NCBI GenBank assembly: GCA_947564765.1
Contig: CANODN010000055.1
Coordinates: 1-9,814, forward strand
From: an uncultured Roseburia sp.
Lineage (GTDB): Bacteria; Bacillota; Clostridia; Lachnospirales; Lachnospiraceae
DNA length: 9,814 nucleotides
Direction: 5' to 3'
The notes beneath the pieces are model-generated. The model made no database searches. It saw only the letters and a program-made list of their open reading frames with translations, and was not told the origin of the DNA. Shown here in pieces: positions 1 through 6,371 of the stretch. Made by a program: the position numbers and the translations under genes. Positions within the stretch are counted from its first letter, which is position 1, and each line of letters opens with the position of its first letter.

Positions 1-276
1 CAGGATGCCGGATAACGTCCGGTGGAGGCGACTCCAAGGATAGTGCAACAGAAATATACCGCCGGTTTATTATGAGCCGGTAAGGTTGGAAGGGCAGTGT
101 AAGAGACTACCGCCTCTCTGGTAACAGGGAGGGCATATGTAAACCCCATCCGAAGCAAGACCAAACAAAAGCGTTGACGCGGCCCGCTAGCTTTAGGTAG
201 GTTGCTTGAGGCGGCTGGCAACAGTCGTCCTAGATAGATGATCATCCACGACATAACCCGGCTTACCGTCCTGCTT
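1..276 (+). ncRNA. rnpB: RNase P RNA, class A, 3' part
   Basis: This is the catalytic RNA of ribonuclease P, which trims the 5' leader from precursor tRNAs. Recognisable class A landmarks appear in order: GGATGCCGGATAACGTCCGG (the P7-P8 region), then GACTCCAAGGATAGTGCAAC and AGAAATATACCGCC, then AGATAGATGATCATCC, and finally ACATAACCCGGCTTACCGTC, which is the conserved 3' end that pairs back toward the 5' half. The 5' end, with the GAGGAAAGTCC-type conserved region, lies left of the window, so roughly the first 60-80 bases are missing. The 3' boundary is estimated from the conserved CCCGGCTTA block and may be off by a few bases. No clear intrinsic terminator follows before the next gene. Confidence 0.93.
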
Positions 277-313
277 ATAAGATGTTTGATTGCCAATGGT
301 ACAGGAAAATGAT

Positions 314-318
314 AGGAG
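314..318 (+). promoter_or_regulatory. Ribosome binding site deciding the PilT-like start
   Basis: AGGAG lies 5 bases before the ATG at 324. The two earlier in-frame ATGs at 282 and 309 have no comparable site, and 282 falls almost on the rnpB 3' end. The site therefore favours 324. Confidence 0.65.
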
Positions 319-323
319 TCAGT

Positions 324-1382
324 ATGGAGATAGCAGATATATTCAGGAAAGCATATGAAAAACAGGCATCGGATCTTCATTTTATGCCAGGCTGTCCTGT
401 AATGGCCAGAATGGAAGGAAAGCTGCATATATTTTCAGAAACGGATATGCAGGAAACGGATATGGAAGCGTTATTTTCAATTCTTCTTACCAAACCGCAG
501 AAGAAGAGGCTTGAGGCGGCGGGAGAAATCGACGCTGTGATTACAACGCCGGATCAATTTCGTTTCCATTTTAATATATACAGGCAGCAGGGAAGCTATG
601 CCGCTGCGGTTCGTATTCTGGCATCAGAGATCCCGGAACCGGCAGAGATTTCGATTCCGGAAGCCGTTATAAATCTGGTCAGGGAGCCAAAGGGACTGGT
701 TTTGATTACAGGAGCGGCAGGCAGCGGAAAAAGTACGACAGCCGCCAGTATTTTGAAAGAAATTGCGGCAAAGGAAGCAAAAAGTATTGTTACCATCGAA
801 GATCCTGTGGAATATCTGATTCCCCGGGGCAAAAGCATTATATCCCAGCGGGAGGTCGGGAAAGATGCAAAAGGATATGTACAGGCAGTGCATTCCGCCA
901 TGCGTCAAGATCCGGATATCATTTATATTGGAAAGCTGCTGGAGAAAGAAACGGTTCTGGCTGCTATTATGGCTGCGGAAGCGGGACATCTGGTGCTGTC
1001 CTCTTTACATACGGATCGAATCGAAGATACGCTGCAGAGCCTTCTTGTTCTGTTCGGAAACGAACGGAAAAATGAGATACAAAAGCGTCTGTCAAATGTA
1101 TTAAGGGGTATCGTCACTAAAAAACTGCTGCCTGCATATCATGGAAACGGGCAAAAAGCAGTATATGAGGTGATGTCTGCTGTTCCGGAAATTCAGAGAA
1201 TGATTTCAGAAGGCAGGTTTGATCAGATATCTGCTGTCATGGAAAAGAAAAAAGAGATGGGAATGCAGACAATAGATGAGGCTCTTTTAGCTGCTTATAT
1301 GAAATCTGAGATTTCAGCTGAAACGGCAGTGTCCGCAGCTTCCGATGCAGAGGTTATGAAACGGAAAATGAGAATTTATTAA
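324..1382 (+). CDS. PilT-like type IV pilus/secretion ATPase with altered Walker B
   Basis: This is a 352-residue cytoplasmic AAA-type ATPase of the PilT/GspE family. The family forms hexamers that power pilus retraction or secretion. The length fits PilT (about 340-370) and is too short for PilB/GspE. Landmarks: an N-terminal domain with the FRFHFNIYRQQG segment, Walker A GAAGSGKST at 130-138, Asp box TIEDPVE at 157-163, and His box AGHLVLSSLHT with H222 and H229. The PilT-like C-terminal segment GMQTIDEALLAAY is also present. The Walker B region reads RQDPDIIYIGKLLEKET (194-210), whereas the family has GE(M/L)RD. The catalytic glutamate is Lys204 and the following Arg-Asp is Leu-Glu, so ATP hydrolysis may be impaired. 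The start at 324 is chosen for its ribosome binding site. No other pilus gene is in the window, so the role is uncertain; pilus retraction or a regulatory, non-hydrolysing function are both possible. Confidence 0.88.
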   Translation: MEIADIFRKAYEKQASDLHFMPGCPVMARMEGKLHIFSETDMQETDMEALFSILLTKPQKKRLEAAGEIDAVITTPDQFRFHFNIYRQQGSYAAAVRILASEIPEPAEISIPEAVINLVREPKGLVLITGAAGSGKSTTAASILKEIAAKEAKSIVTIEDPVEYLIPRGKSIISQREVGKDAKGYVQAVHSAMRQDPDIIYIGKLLEKETVLAAIMAAEAGHLVLSSLHTDRIEDTLQSLLVLFGNERKNEIQKRLSNVLRGIVTKKLLPAYHGNGQKAVYEVMSAVPEIQRMISEGRFDQISAVMEKKKEMGMQTIDEALLAAYMKSEISAETAVSAASDAEVMKRKMRIY

Positions 1383-1417
1383 AGCCTGGTTGTCTGTCAA
1401 TCAGGCTTATTGTTGTT
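1382..1417 (+). terminator. Intrinsic terminator after the PilT-like gene
   Basis: AAGCCTGGTTG (1382-1392) pairs with CAATCAGGCTT (1398-1408). This gives an 11-bp stem with one G-T pair and a TCTGT loop, beginning at the stop codon. It is followed by ATTGTTGTT, a modest T-rich tail. Confidence 0.7.
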
Positions 1418-1468
1418 ATAGGTATCCTAATACAATTATAAAATGTTTCTAAAAAAACAATAGGTCAG

Positions 1469-1497
1469 TTGACAGTCTGAAATTCAAATTGTACCAT
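1469..1497 (+). promoter_or_regulatory. Sigma-A-type promoter for the zinc-ribbon/DUF5685/J-domain unit
   Basis: A perfect -35 TTGACA (1469-1474) is followed after 17 bases by TACCAT (1492-1497), which matches four of six -10 positions. It lies downstream of a terminator and about 30-40 bases before the first gene of the unit, the expected place for its promoter. The rest of the 1418-1534 gap is AT-rich with nothing else recognised. Confidence 0.55.
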
Positions 1498-1522
1498 ATA
1501 TTTTGTATATAAAAAATGAATG

Positions 1523-1528
1523 AAGGTG
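1523..1528 (+). promoter_or_regulatory. Ribosome binding site deciding the start at 1535
   Basis: AAGGTG lies 6 bases before the ATG at 1535. The earlier in-frame ATG at 1520 has only AT-rich sequence before it, so 1535 is the better start. Confidence 0.55.
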
Positions 1529-1534
1529 CAGAAG

Positions 1535-1930
1535 ATGAGAGAAAAAGTACAGCAATTTATGAGAGGACGGTATGGATTTGATGAATTATCCAGGGTTTAT
1601 CTGATTGCAACCGTTGTGCTTATGATATTGTCTATGTTTGTGAAAAACCGTTTGCTTTATTTACTGGGACTTGTGCTGCTGGTTTATTGCTATTATCGGG
1701 CATTTTCCAGAAATCTGGACAAACGCCGGCAGGAGAACCAGAAATTCTGCAGTATCCGTTACAGGTCGGCTGTAAAGTGGAACACATTTAAGCAGCATCG
1801 GCAGCAGAAGAAGATCTATCGTTTTTATAAATGCCCGCAGTGCAGACAGAAGGTAAGGGTTCCAAAAGGAAAGGGCAGAATTTGTATTACCTGTCCGAAA
1901 TGTCGAACAGAATTTATTAAGAAAAGTTAG
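1535..1930 (+). CDS. Small membrane protein with C-terminal zinc ribbon
   Basis: This is a 131-residue protein of unknown function. The N-terminus holds two closely spaced hydrophobic segments, about residues 21-36 and 40-54, probably a membrane hairpin. A basic linker rich in Arg, Gln and Lys (55-97) follows. The C-terminus is a zinc ribbon: CPQC at 100-103, then CITCPKC at 117-123. The four knuckle cysteines C100, C103, C120 and C123 could bind one zinc ion, and C117 is an extra. By charge, the ribbon is predicted to face the cytoplasm. It is the first gene of a tight unit, 11 bases before the DUF5685 gene and followed by a J-domain gene, so a role in membrane-linked protein handling is conceivable but not shown. 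Similar short proteins occur in Lachnospiraceae; I know of no assigned function. Confidence 0.82.
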   Translation: MREKVQQFMRGRYGFDELSRVYLIATVVLMILSMFVKNRLLYLLGLVLLVYCYYRAFSRNLDKRRQENQKFCSIRYRSAVKWNTFKQHRQQKKIYRFYKCPQCRQKVRVPKGKGRICITCPKCRTEFIKKS

Positions 1931-1941
1931 GATGAATTCTT

Positions 1942-2817
1942 ATGTTTGGATATATTAATATAAACCGGAAGGAACTGACAAAAGAAGACGCGAAGGCATA
2001 TCAGGCTTATTACTGCGGACTTTGCAGGGAATTAAAGAACAGCTGCGGTACGAAGGGACAGATGCTTTTAAATTATGATATGACATTTCTGATTGTGCTG
2101 CTTGGCGGCTTGTATGAGCTTTCGTATGATGAGCAGGAATTTACCTGTCCGCTGCATCCGACGAAAAAGCAGACAGCATGGATCAATGAAGCGACGACCT
2201 ATGCCGCTGATATGAATGTGATATTGGCCTATCATAATTTTGAAGACGATTGGAAGGATAACAAGGCCTATACGAAGCGGGCGTTTGCAAAAGCGTTCTG
2301 GAAAGATTATGAGCGGATTCGAAAGAAGTATCCCAGACAGGTGGCGGCAGTTGAGAAATATATAAAAGCGCTTTCCGAGGCAGAAGCGGCAGGCGAGGGA
2401 AATATAGACCTGATCGCCGGTCTGACAGGAGAAATGATGGGGGAAATTTTTGACTGGAGGAAGGACGAGTGGTCAGAAGAGCTTCGAAACCTCAGCTTTT
2501 ATCTGGGTAAATTTATTTATCTGATGGATGCATACGAAGATCTGGACAAAGATAAAAAGCGTCAGTCATACAATCCTTTTTTGAAAATGGTGTGTCAAAA
2601 AGAAACAGATTTTGAGACATTTGCCAAGTTGATTCTGACCAGTATGGTTTCGGAATGCGCAAAATCATTTGAGCGGCTGCCGATTCTTATGCACGCAGAT
2701 ATTCTGCGGAATATTTTGTATTCCGGTATATGGTCAAGATACGAATATATTCAGATTAAGAAGAGAAAACAACAGGAAAAGAAAGCCAGAGGAAAACAGC
2801 ATGTTAAATCCCTATGA
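1942..2817 (+). CDS. DUF5685 family protein
   Basis: This is a 291-residue, mostly alpha-helical soluble protein that I recognise from its opening MFGYININRKELT and the YYCGLCRELKNSCG block (C25, C28, C35) as DUF5685, a family without known function. A second Cys/His element, CPLHPTKK, follows around residues 70-77, so a metal site is possible. Residues 194-213 contain an Asp-rich stretch with D196, D200, D202 and D204, followed by a basic patch and YNPF. This resembles the second Asp-rich motif of squalene/phytoene synthases, but that is only a visual likeness. The start has AGGA 9 bases upstream. The gene overlaps the next one, encoding a J-domain protein, by 17 bases, which suggests translational coupling and a shared function. 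The C-terminus is very basic (KKRKQQEKKARGKQ). Confidence 0.82.
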   Translation: MFGYININRKELTKEDAKAYQAYYCGLCRELKNSCGTKGQMLLNYDMTFLIVLLGGLYELSYDEQEFTCPLHPTKKQTAWINEATTYAADMNVILAYHNFEDDWKDNKAYTKRAFAKAFWKDYERIRKKYPRQVAAVEKYIKALSEAEAAGEGNIDLIAGLTGEMMGEIFDWRKDEWSEELRNLSFYLGKFIYLMDAYEDLDKDKKRQSYNPFLKMVCQKETDFETFAKLILTSMVSECAKSFERLPILMHADILRNILYSGIWSRYEYIQIKKRKQQEKKARGKQHVKSL

Positions 2818-3463
2818 AGTTCTGGGCGTTGCACCTGCGGCCAGCGACGAGGAAATCAAAAAAGCATATCGCACATTGAGCCGTAAATATCATCCGGATG
2901 CCAATGTAAACAATCCCAATAAGGCGCAGGCAGAAGAAAAGTTTAAGCAGGTGCAGCAGGCATATGACCAGATTATGAAGGAGAAGCAGCAGGGATACAG
3001 CTACGGGAGAAACGGATACAGCTATGGCAATGCAGGCAGCGGAACCTATGGATACGGAGGGAACCGCACATACGGCGGATATTCCGCCGGCAGAGGAAAC
3101 GATTCCATAGAATTGCAGGCGGCGGCGAATTATATTTCGAACCGTCATTATGCAGAGGCGCGGAATGTATTGAATTCCGTTGCGGAAACGGAAAGGGGTG
3201 CACGTTGGTATTATTACAGTGCAGTAACAAATGCAGGAATGGGGAATAATGTAACTGCAAAAGAAGATATCGACCGTGCCGTGGCGTTAGAACCAAGCAA
3301 TATGGAATACCGTCAGTTTAAACAGCATTTGGATTTTGGCGGAACGTGGTATCAGAGTATGGGGCGTACCTATGAAAGACCTTATGCAGGCAGCGGGAGC
3401 TGGTGTATGAGCATGCTGCTTTTGAATATGCTTTGCAACTGCTGTTGTTTCAGGCCGTGCTAG
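2801..3463 (+). CDS. J-domain (DnaJ-like) protein with helical repeats and Cys-rich tail
   Basis: This is a 220-residue J-domain protein, expected to stimulate the ATPase of a DnaK-type Hsp70 chaperone. The J domain spans about residues 1-64, starting NPYEVLGV, with the essential HPD at 31-33 and the helix IV region KFKQVQQAYDQIM. Residues 65-100 form a flexible Gly/Tyr-rich linker with repeated YSYG/YGYGG units. Residues 103-172 look like two TPR-like helical hairpins (AANYISNRHYAEARNVL and AVTNAGMGNNVTAKEDIDRA). The tail (200-220) is hydrophobic and carries six cysteines (202, 212, 214-216, 220). DnaJ's own zinc-finger and substrate-binding domains are absent, so this is a class C J-protein and not DnaJ. 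Its start has AGAGGA 7 bases upstream and lies inside the end of the DUF5685 gene, which may be its partner or client. Confidence 0.88.
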   Translation: MLNPYEVLGVAPAASDEEIKKAYRTLSRKYHPDANVNNPNKAQAEEKFKQVQQAYDQIMKEKQQGYSYGRNGYSYGNAGSGTYGYGGNRTYGGYSAGRGNDSIELQAAANYISNRHYAEARNVLNSVAETERGARWYYYSAVTNAGMGNNVTAKEDIDRAVALEPSNMEYRQFKQHLDFGGTWYQSMGRTYERPYAGSGSWCMSMLLLNMLCNCCCFRPC

Positions 3464-3468
3464 AGCGC

Positions 3469-3497
3469 TTTTCAATATGCTCTGCCGTGGTTATAAT
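3469..3497 (+). promoter_or_regulatory. Candidate promoter for glgX
   Basis: TTTTCA (3469-3474, four of six matches to the -35 consensus), a 17-base spacer and a perfect TATAAT (3492-3497). It sits between the J-domain stop and glgX, leaving a leader of about 80 bases. Confidence 0.45.
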
Positions 3498-3500
3498 ACG

Positions 3501-3524
3501 CCGGAACAAATCATAAATTTCCGG
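3501..3524. repeat. Inverted repeat just after the candidate glgX promoter
   Basis: CCGGAA (3501-3506) and TTCCGG (3519-3524) form 6-bp arms around a 12-base AT-rich centre. Position 3501 lies a few bases after the -10 box, so it overlaps the likely transcription start. That would suit a repressor operator, but chance or a weak leader hairpin is equally possible. Confidence 0.3.
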
Positions 3525-3571
3525 TTAAAGGCGGTACCGGATACATGAGACAGAAAAGGAAGGACAAAATT

Positions 3572-3577
3572 AAGGGG
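3572..3577 (+). promoter_or_regulatory. Ribosome binding site deciding the glgX start
   Basis: AAGGGG lies 8 bases before the ATG at 3586. The upstream in-frame GTG at 3577 overlaps this site and is unlikely to be used. The adjacent ATG at 3589, with GGAG 5 bases before it, is an alternative that would change the protein by one residue. Confidence 0.55.
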
Positions 3578-3585
3578 TGGGAGTT

Positions 3586-6081
3586 ATGATGAAGGGAGTA
3601 TTTTGGAAATTATTCGGCAGAAAGAGTTCTGTTGGTAAGAATAGTGAAGCGCCTATGAAGCAGGTTACGGGAAATACAGTTACCACAGAGGAAAAGCCGG
3701 AGAGACAGGAAGCGGTACGGGAAGAACAGCAGGCAGCAGAAACAGTACGGGAAAAGCAGCAGCAGGCAGCAGCGGTACAGGAAGAACAGCGGGTAGCAGA
3801 AACAGTACGGGAAAAGCAGCAGGCAGCAGCGGTACAGGAAGAACAGCGGGCGGCAGAGGAAGTACAAAAAGAGCAGCGGGCAGCAGAGCTGGAGAAACAG
3901 CAGGCAGCAGCGGAAACAGAAATAGAAAGTGAAGAACCGGAGAATATAAAAATCGAAACACTGGAAATAGAAGAGGAGATGCGTCAGAGACCGGTTCGGG
4001 GAATGAAGCTGCAGCCATTGGATCAAATCGATGGATTTTCGGTGCGTCCCGGATTTTATAACAGAGACGGGGCAACGGCGGTTTCCAACGGAGTCAGTTT
4101 TACGATTCATTCTATCGGAGCAACCGGCTGTACCTTATTACTGTTTCGTCCCCAGGAGAAAGAGCCTTATGCAAAATTAAAATATCCGGATTCTTATCAT
4201 ATCGGCAATACCTATTCTATGCTGGTATTCGGGTTGAAATTAGAGGAATTTGAATATGCATTTCAATTAGACGGTCCTTATGATAAGGAACAGGGACTGC
4301 TTTTTGATCAAAGTCATATTCTGCTTGATCCCTATGCAAGAGCAGTAACGGGACAGAGGCATTGGGGAGAACGCCCGGAAGGCGGCGGAGATTTTGTCTA
4401 TCATGCCAGAGTCGTAGAGAATAATTTTGACTGGGGAAATATCAGACAGTTGGAATATCCGTTGGAGGATCTTGTTATTTATGAAATGCATGTAAGGGGA
4501 TTTACCAAAGATGAATCCTCCGGTGTAAAGGCAAAGGGTACGTATGAGGGCTTGCGGGAAAAGATTCCTTATCTGAAGGATCTGGGCGTCAATGCAGTGG
4601 AACTGATGCCGATCTTTGAATTCGATGAAATGGAAAGCGCCCGTGTGGTAGAGGGAGAACAGCTCTATAATTATTGGGGCTATAATACGGTCTGCTTTTT
4701 TGCACCGAATACGGGTTACTCTTCGGTTGTGGAGCATAACCACGAAGGCGAAGAGTTAAAGCGGATGATTTATGAATTAAAGGAAAACGGAATCGAAGTG
4801 ATTTTGGATGTGGTATTCAATCATACAGCGGAAGGAAATGAAGACGGCCCGTGTTTTTCCTTTAAAGGCATTGATAATAACATATACTATATTCTAACGC
4901 CGGAGGGATATTATTATAATTTCAGCGGCTGCGGCAATGCCTTAAACAGCAATCATCCGGTGACGCGCAGGTTTATCATTGACTGTCTGCGCTATTGGGT
5001 AACAGAATACAGAATCGACGGGTTCCGGTTTGATCTGGCATCCATTTTGACGAGAGACCAGAACGGCGCACCAATGAAAGAACCGCCGATTTTACAGGAA
5101 ATCGCCCATGATTCCATATTGGGCAAGGTTAAGCTAATTGCAGAGGCCTGGGATGCAGGCGGTCTTTATCAGGTAGGAAATTTCCCCGCATTTTCCAGAT
5201 GGTCAGAATGGAATGGCAGATACCGGGATGATATGCGAAGGTTCTTAAAAGGCGATGAGGGAATGGCCGGAACGGCCATTACAAGAATTACCGGTTCCAG
5301 AGATTTGTACGATCCTTCCGAGAGGGGAAAGAGTGCATCTGTGAACTTTTTGACCTGTCACGACGGATTTACTCTTTATGATTTGTATTCTTACAATACA
5401 AAGCACAATGAGAAAAACGGCTGGAACAATACAGACGGCGACAACAACGGTAACAGCTGGAACTGCGGCGTGGAAGGCGATACGGAGAATCCGGAGGTGG
5501 AGAAACTGCGCCGCCGCATGATCAAAAATGCCTTTGCCACTTTGATGTGCAGCAGGGGGCCTGCCATGTTTTATGCAGGAGATGAATTCTGCAATACGCA
5601 GTTTGGAAACAACAATGCCTATTGTCAGGATAATCCGATTTCCTGGCTGGATTGGAACAGGTTGAAGGAATATCAGGAAATTCATGACTTTTTCCGGTAT
5701 ATGATCGCATTTCGCAAGAAACATGCTATCTTAAGAAAAGCGACAAAGCAGTCTTCCTGCGGTCTGCCGGAGATCAGTATTCACAACGGATATCCATGGA
5801 ACAGCGGCACCGATTATAATACCCGTCTGATCGGCGTTATGTATGCAGGCAGGGACGAAGGGGATACGAAGGACGATATTGTATTTTACGGCATGAATGC
5901 TTACTGGGAGCCTTTGGATATGCAGCTGCCGAAACTGCCGGAGCATCTGCATTGGAAGATTTGTGTGAATACGTCAGAACAGTACGAAGATGGAAAAGAA
6001 ATCGGTACGGCTGCGGAGTTTCAGTATGACAGCAAGCTGAAAATTCCGCCGCGGACTGTGGTAGTTTTGACAGCGCAATAG
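3586..6081 (+). CDS. glgX: Glycogen debranching enzyme GlgX (GH13) with repetitive N-terminal extension
   Basis: This is an 831-residue GH13 enzyme, expected to hydrolyse alpha-1,6 branch points in glycogen or limit dextrins in the cytoplasm. After about residue 150 the sequence is a normal isoamylase/GlgX-type protein: a CBM48-like beta domain starting FSVRPGFYNRDGA, then the catalytic barrel. The conserved GH13 regions are ILDVVFNH (region I, D408 and H413), DGFRFDLAS (region II, nucleophile D483), LIAEAWD (region III, acid/base E520) and LTCHDGF (region IV, H592 and D593). All catalytic residues are present. The first about 150 residues are not typical. They comprise a short basic/aromatic start (KGVFWKLFGRKSS), a Gln/Ala/Glu-rich tandem-repeat helix at about 46-105, and an acidic linker. 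This makes the protein about 120-150 residues longer than usual GlgX (near 700). The toxin-antitoxin pair begins 20 bases after its stop. A pullulanase-type specificity cannot be excluded. Confidence 0.9.
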   Translation: MMKGVFWKLFGRKSSVGKNSEAPMKQVTGNTVTTEEKPERQEAVREEQQAAETVREKQQQAAAVQEEQRVAETVREKQQAAAVQEEQRAAEEVQKEQRAAELEKQQAAAETEIESEEPENIKIETLEIEEEMRQRPVRGMKLQPLDQIDGFSVRPGFYNRDGATAVSNGVSFTIHSIGATGCTLLLFRPQEKEPYAKLKYPDSYHIGNTYSMLVFGLKLEEFEYAFQLDGPYDKEQGLLFDQSHILLDPYARAVTGQRHWGERPEGGGDFVYHARVVENNFDWGNIRQLEYPLEDLVIYEMHVRGFTKDESSGVKAKGTYEGLREKIPYLKDLGVNAVELMPIFEFDEMESARVVEGEQLYNYWGYNTVCFFAPNTGYSSVVEHNHEGEELKRMIYELKENGIEVILDVVFNHTAEGNEDGPCFSFKGIDNNIYYILTPEGYYYNFSGCGNALNSNHPVTRRFIIDCLRYWVTEYRIDGFRFDLASILTRDQNGAPMKEPPILQEIAHDSILGKVKLIAEAWDAGGLYQVGNFPAFSRWSEWNGRYRDDMRRFLKGDEGMAGTAITRITGSRDLYDPSERGKSASVNFLTCHDGFTLYDLYSYNTKHNEKNGWNNTDGDNNGNSWNCGVEGDTENPEVEKLRRRMIKNAFATLMCSRGPAMFYAGDEFCNTQFGNNNAYCQDNPISWLDWNRLKEYQEIHDFFRYMIAFRKKHAILRKATKQSSCGLPEISIHNGYPWNSGTDYNTRLIGVMYAGRDEGDTKDDIVFYGMNAYWEPLDMQLPKLPEHLHWKICVNTSEQYEDGKEIGTAAEFQYDSKLKIPPRTVVVLTAQ
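3721..3900 (+). repeat. In-frame tandem repeat in the glgX 5' end
   Basis: Copy 1 is 3721-3780 (60 bases) and copy 2 is 3781-3837 (57 bases). They are nearly identical apart from one missing AGC triplet and a few substitutions. Copy 3 (3838-3900) is diverged. Each copy begins GAAGAACAGC. The protein reads EEQQAAETVR-EKQQQAAAVQ, then EEQRVAETVR-EKQQAAAVQ, then EEQRAAEEVQ-KEQRAAELEKQ, a roughly 10-residue sub-period of charged and Ala/Gln residues. The reading frame is kept throughout. Confidence 0.9.
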
Positions 6082-6101
6082 CAATGAAAGGAGAGATATA
6101 T

Positions 6102-6371
6102 ATGGCATTGGCAACTTTAACTGCAAGGGTAGACGAAAAGGATAAGGCTGACTTTGATACATTTTGTTCCAATGTTGGGTTAAACACCTCCGTGGCAATA
6201 AACCTTTTTGTGAAAGCCGTTTTGCGTGAAAATCGTATTCCTTTTGAAATCAACCAGATTCCTGATCCATTTTTTTCTGAAGAAAATATGACTTATGTGA
6301 AGAAATCCGTGCAGGAATTAAAAAACGGAAGAGGAAAGCAGCATGAGTTGATCGAGGTGGATGATGAGTGA
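6102..6371 (+). CDS. RelB/DinJ-family antitoxin
   Basis: This is an 89-residue antitoxin of the RelB/DinJ family. It begins with the ribbon-helix-helix DNA-binding segment (ATLTARVDEKDKADFDTFCSN, then GLNTSVAINLFVKAVLREN) and the family's signature RIPFEI at about 45-50. The C-terminal half (51-89) should wrap the toxin and block its active site, while the N-terminus represses the operon as a dimer. The start at 6102 has AAGGAG 8 bases before it; the upstream in-frame ATG at 6084 has none. The last 8 bases overlap the toxin gene. The pair begins only 20 bases after glgX, and I see no separate promoter in that gap, so it is either read through from glgX or uses a promoter inside the glgX end. 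Confidence 0.9.
   Translation: MALATLTARVDEKDKADFDTFCSNVGLNTSVAINLFVKAVLRENRIPFEINQIPDPFFSEENMTYVKKSVQELKNGRGKQHELIEVDDE

Noticed and set aside
3462..3483. Short hairpin AGAGC...GCTCT after the J-domain stop as a terminator
   Set aside because: Only 5 bp with a 12-base loop and no T-tract; it also overlaps the candidate glgX -35 box.
3721..3900. CRISPR-like array
   Set aside because: The repeats are contiguous, in frame within a protein and have no unique spacers.
3610..4110. Long minus-strand open frames opposite the glgX repeats
   Set aside because: They are Leu/Cys/Phe-rich or Pro/Leu-rich mirror images of the Gln/Ala/Glu repeat, with no start signal; the GH13 frame is clearly the real one.
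6067..6101. Promoter for the toxin-antitoxin pair from TTGACA at 6067-6072
   Set aside because: The 17-base position gives GGAGAG, and the only TATA-like run overlaps the start codon.
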